Source: Solimonas sp041612095
GTDB lineage: Bacteria > Pseudomonadota > Gammaproteobacteria > Nevskiales > Nevskiaceae
Assembly (NCBI GenBank): GCA_041612095.1
Contig: JBFJJW010000187.1
Location: forward strand, 1-6,177
DNA: 6,177 bases
Direction of reading: 5' to 3'
Positions 5,414 to 6,177 of this stretch are shown piece after piece (position 1 is the stretch's first letter; each line of letters opens with the position of its first letter). The notes below the pieces were generated by a model, which was given only the letters and a program-made list of their open reading frames with translations, made no database searches and was not told where the DNA came from. A program made the position numbers and the translations under genes.

Positions 5414-6177
5414 CTAATTCGGGTTTCGGAACAGGGGCAGGCAGGCCTCCGCGATCTGCTCGACGTGCCGGTGATCTGTGCCGCAGCATCCGCCCATTAC
5501 ATTCAGATGCACCAGCTGCTTCTTCAGGTCGGCGTATTCCTGCCCGAGTTCGACCGCGTTGCCCGCATCCAGTTCGGGGGCTTCATTCAGTTCTGCGTGG
5601 CTCATTCTTGAGGCATTGGCCCGAAGGCCGTGAATTCGCTTCAACCATGGTTCGCCACCGGCCAGCACCTTGTCGAAGTGGCTGGGATGGGCGCAGTTGA
5701 TCATGTAGTAGCCGGGATAGCCTGATGTGGCGGCATCAACCTGCTCGATCGCAGCCTGCAGCGTCTGGCCGGTCGGAAGCTTTCCGTCCGTCTCCACGGT
5801 GAAGGAAATGGCAACGGGCATCCTTGCTTGCTGGGCAGCGCGTGCAATCCCGGTGGCCTCTTCCACATAGTTCATGGTGATGGCACACACCATGTCCGCA
5901 GCGGAGCCGGCAAACGTTTCAATCTGCTCGCGGTGATAGGCCTCTGCCTCCGGCGCTGACATGGCGCGATCAGGAACATAGCCGTCCCCGCGCGGGCCGA
6001 GACACCCGCTGATGACGATGGACGTGTGCTCGCTCGCGTACTCGCTGCGGATCTCCTCAAGCAGGTGGATCGCTCTGCGGTTTGCATCGGCGAGCGCGTC
6101 GGCCGTGTAGCCCAGCTTGGCTCCCCAGTCTGCATTGGCCCGCCATGTGGCGCTTTCAAGAACCAGGCCGGTGCCAA
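5414..6177 (-). CDS. Homocysteine S-methyltransferase family protein (5' end outside window)
   Basis: Family enzymes move a methyl group from a donor such as S-methylmethionine or betaine to homocysteine, giving methionine, using a zinc ion held by three cysteines in a TIM barrel. The reading frame stays open from the stop at 5414-5416 to the window edge, giving about 253 C-terminal residues; roughly 50 N-terminal residues are missing compared with a family length near 300. Visible motifs in order are LESATWRAN near the cut end, ISGCLGPRGDGY, SFTVETDGKLPTG, the first zinc cysteine in MINCAHPSHF (codon 5693-5695), RANASRMSHAEL, and the paired zinc cysteines in GGCCGTDHRH (5483-5488). An internal ATG at 5962 is not the real start because conserved sequence continues upstream of it. 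The methyl donor cannot be told from sequence. The EncFtn-like gene lies 68 nt downstream. Confidence 0.92.
   Translation of the reverse strand, partial: GTGLVLESATWRANADWGAKLGYTADALADANRRAIHLLEEIRSEYASEHTSIVISGCLGPRGDGYVPDRAMSAPEAEAYHREQIETFAGSAADMVCAITMNYVEEATGIARAAQQARMPVAISFTVETDGKLPTGQTLQAAIEQVDAATSGYPGYYMINCAHPSHFDKVLAGGEPWLKRIHGLRANASRMSHAELNEAPELDAGNAVELGQEYADLKKQLVHLNVMGGCCGTDHRHVEQIAEACLPLFRNPN

Noticed and set aside
4944..5417. 157-codon plus-strand open frame opposite the EncFtn-like gene
   Set aside because: It begins inside the tRNA terminator and covers the real EncFtn-like gene on the other strand.

Overview
This window looks like chromosomal DNA from a GC-rich proteobacterium, most likely a gammaproteobacterium. 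The reasons are the near-textbook GuaB, GuaA and TadA proteins, the order guaB-guaA-(small membrane gene)-tadA, and a tRNA gene that encodes its own CCA end. Genus-level placement cannot be supported from the sequence alone.

Left part (1-3945, all + strand): a purine and tRNA-modification cluster. A perfect TATAAT box lies just upstream of guaB (IMP dehydrogenase). A strong intrinsic terminator hairpin separates guaB from guaA (GMP synthase), so guaA expression may depend on read-through or an unseen promoter. guaA is followed after 20 nt by a small one-motif UPF0016/GDT1-type membrane protein (predicted Mn2+/Ca2+ exchange family) and after 4 nt more by tadA (tRNA adenosine deaminase). GuaB and GuaA together convert IMP to XMP to GMP.

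Middle (3942-4960): a convergent ankyrin-repeat protein whose stop codon overlaps that of tadA in a shared CTAG. After a short divergent spacer comes a complete tRNA-Val(CAC) gene with a good sigma70-type promoter, an 87-nt structured 3' trailer and an intrinsic terminator.

Right part (4961-6177, - strand): a short protein with every ferroxidase residue of the encapsulated-ferritin (EncFtn) family, preceded by a perfect AGGAGG ribosome-binding site. It has no encapsulin shell gene next to it and no obvious cargo-loading tail. Upstream on the same strand is the 3' part of a homocysteine S-methyltransferase family gene that runs off the window edge.

The most noteworthy item is the orphan EncFtn-like gene. 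The rest is mostly conserved housekeeping content with a few regulatory oddities. No mobile elements, CRISPR arrays or phage genes were seen.
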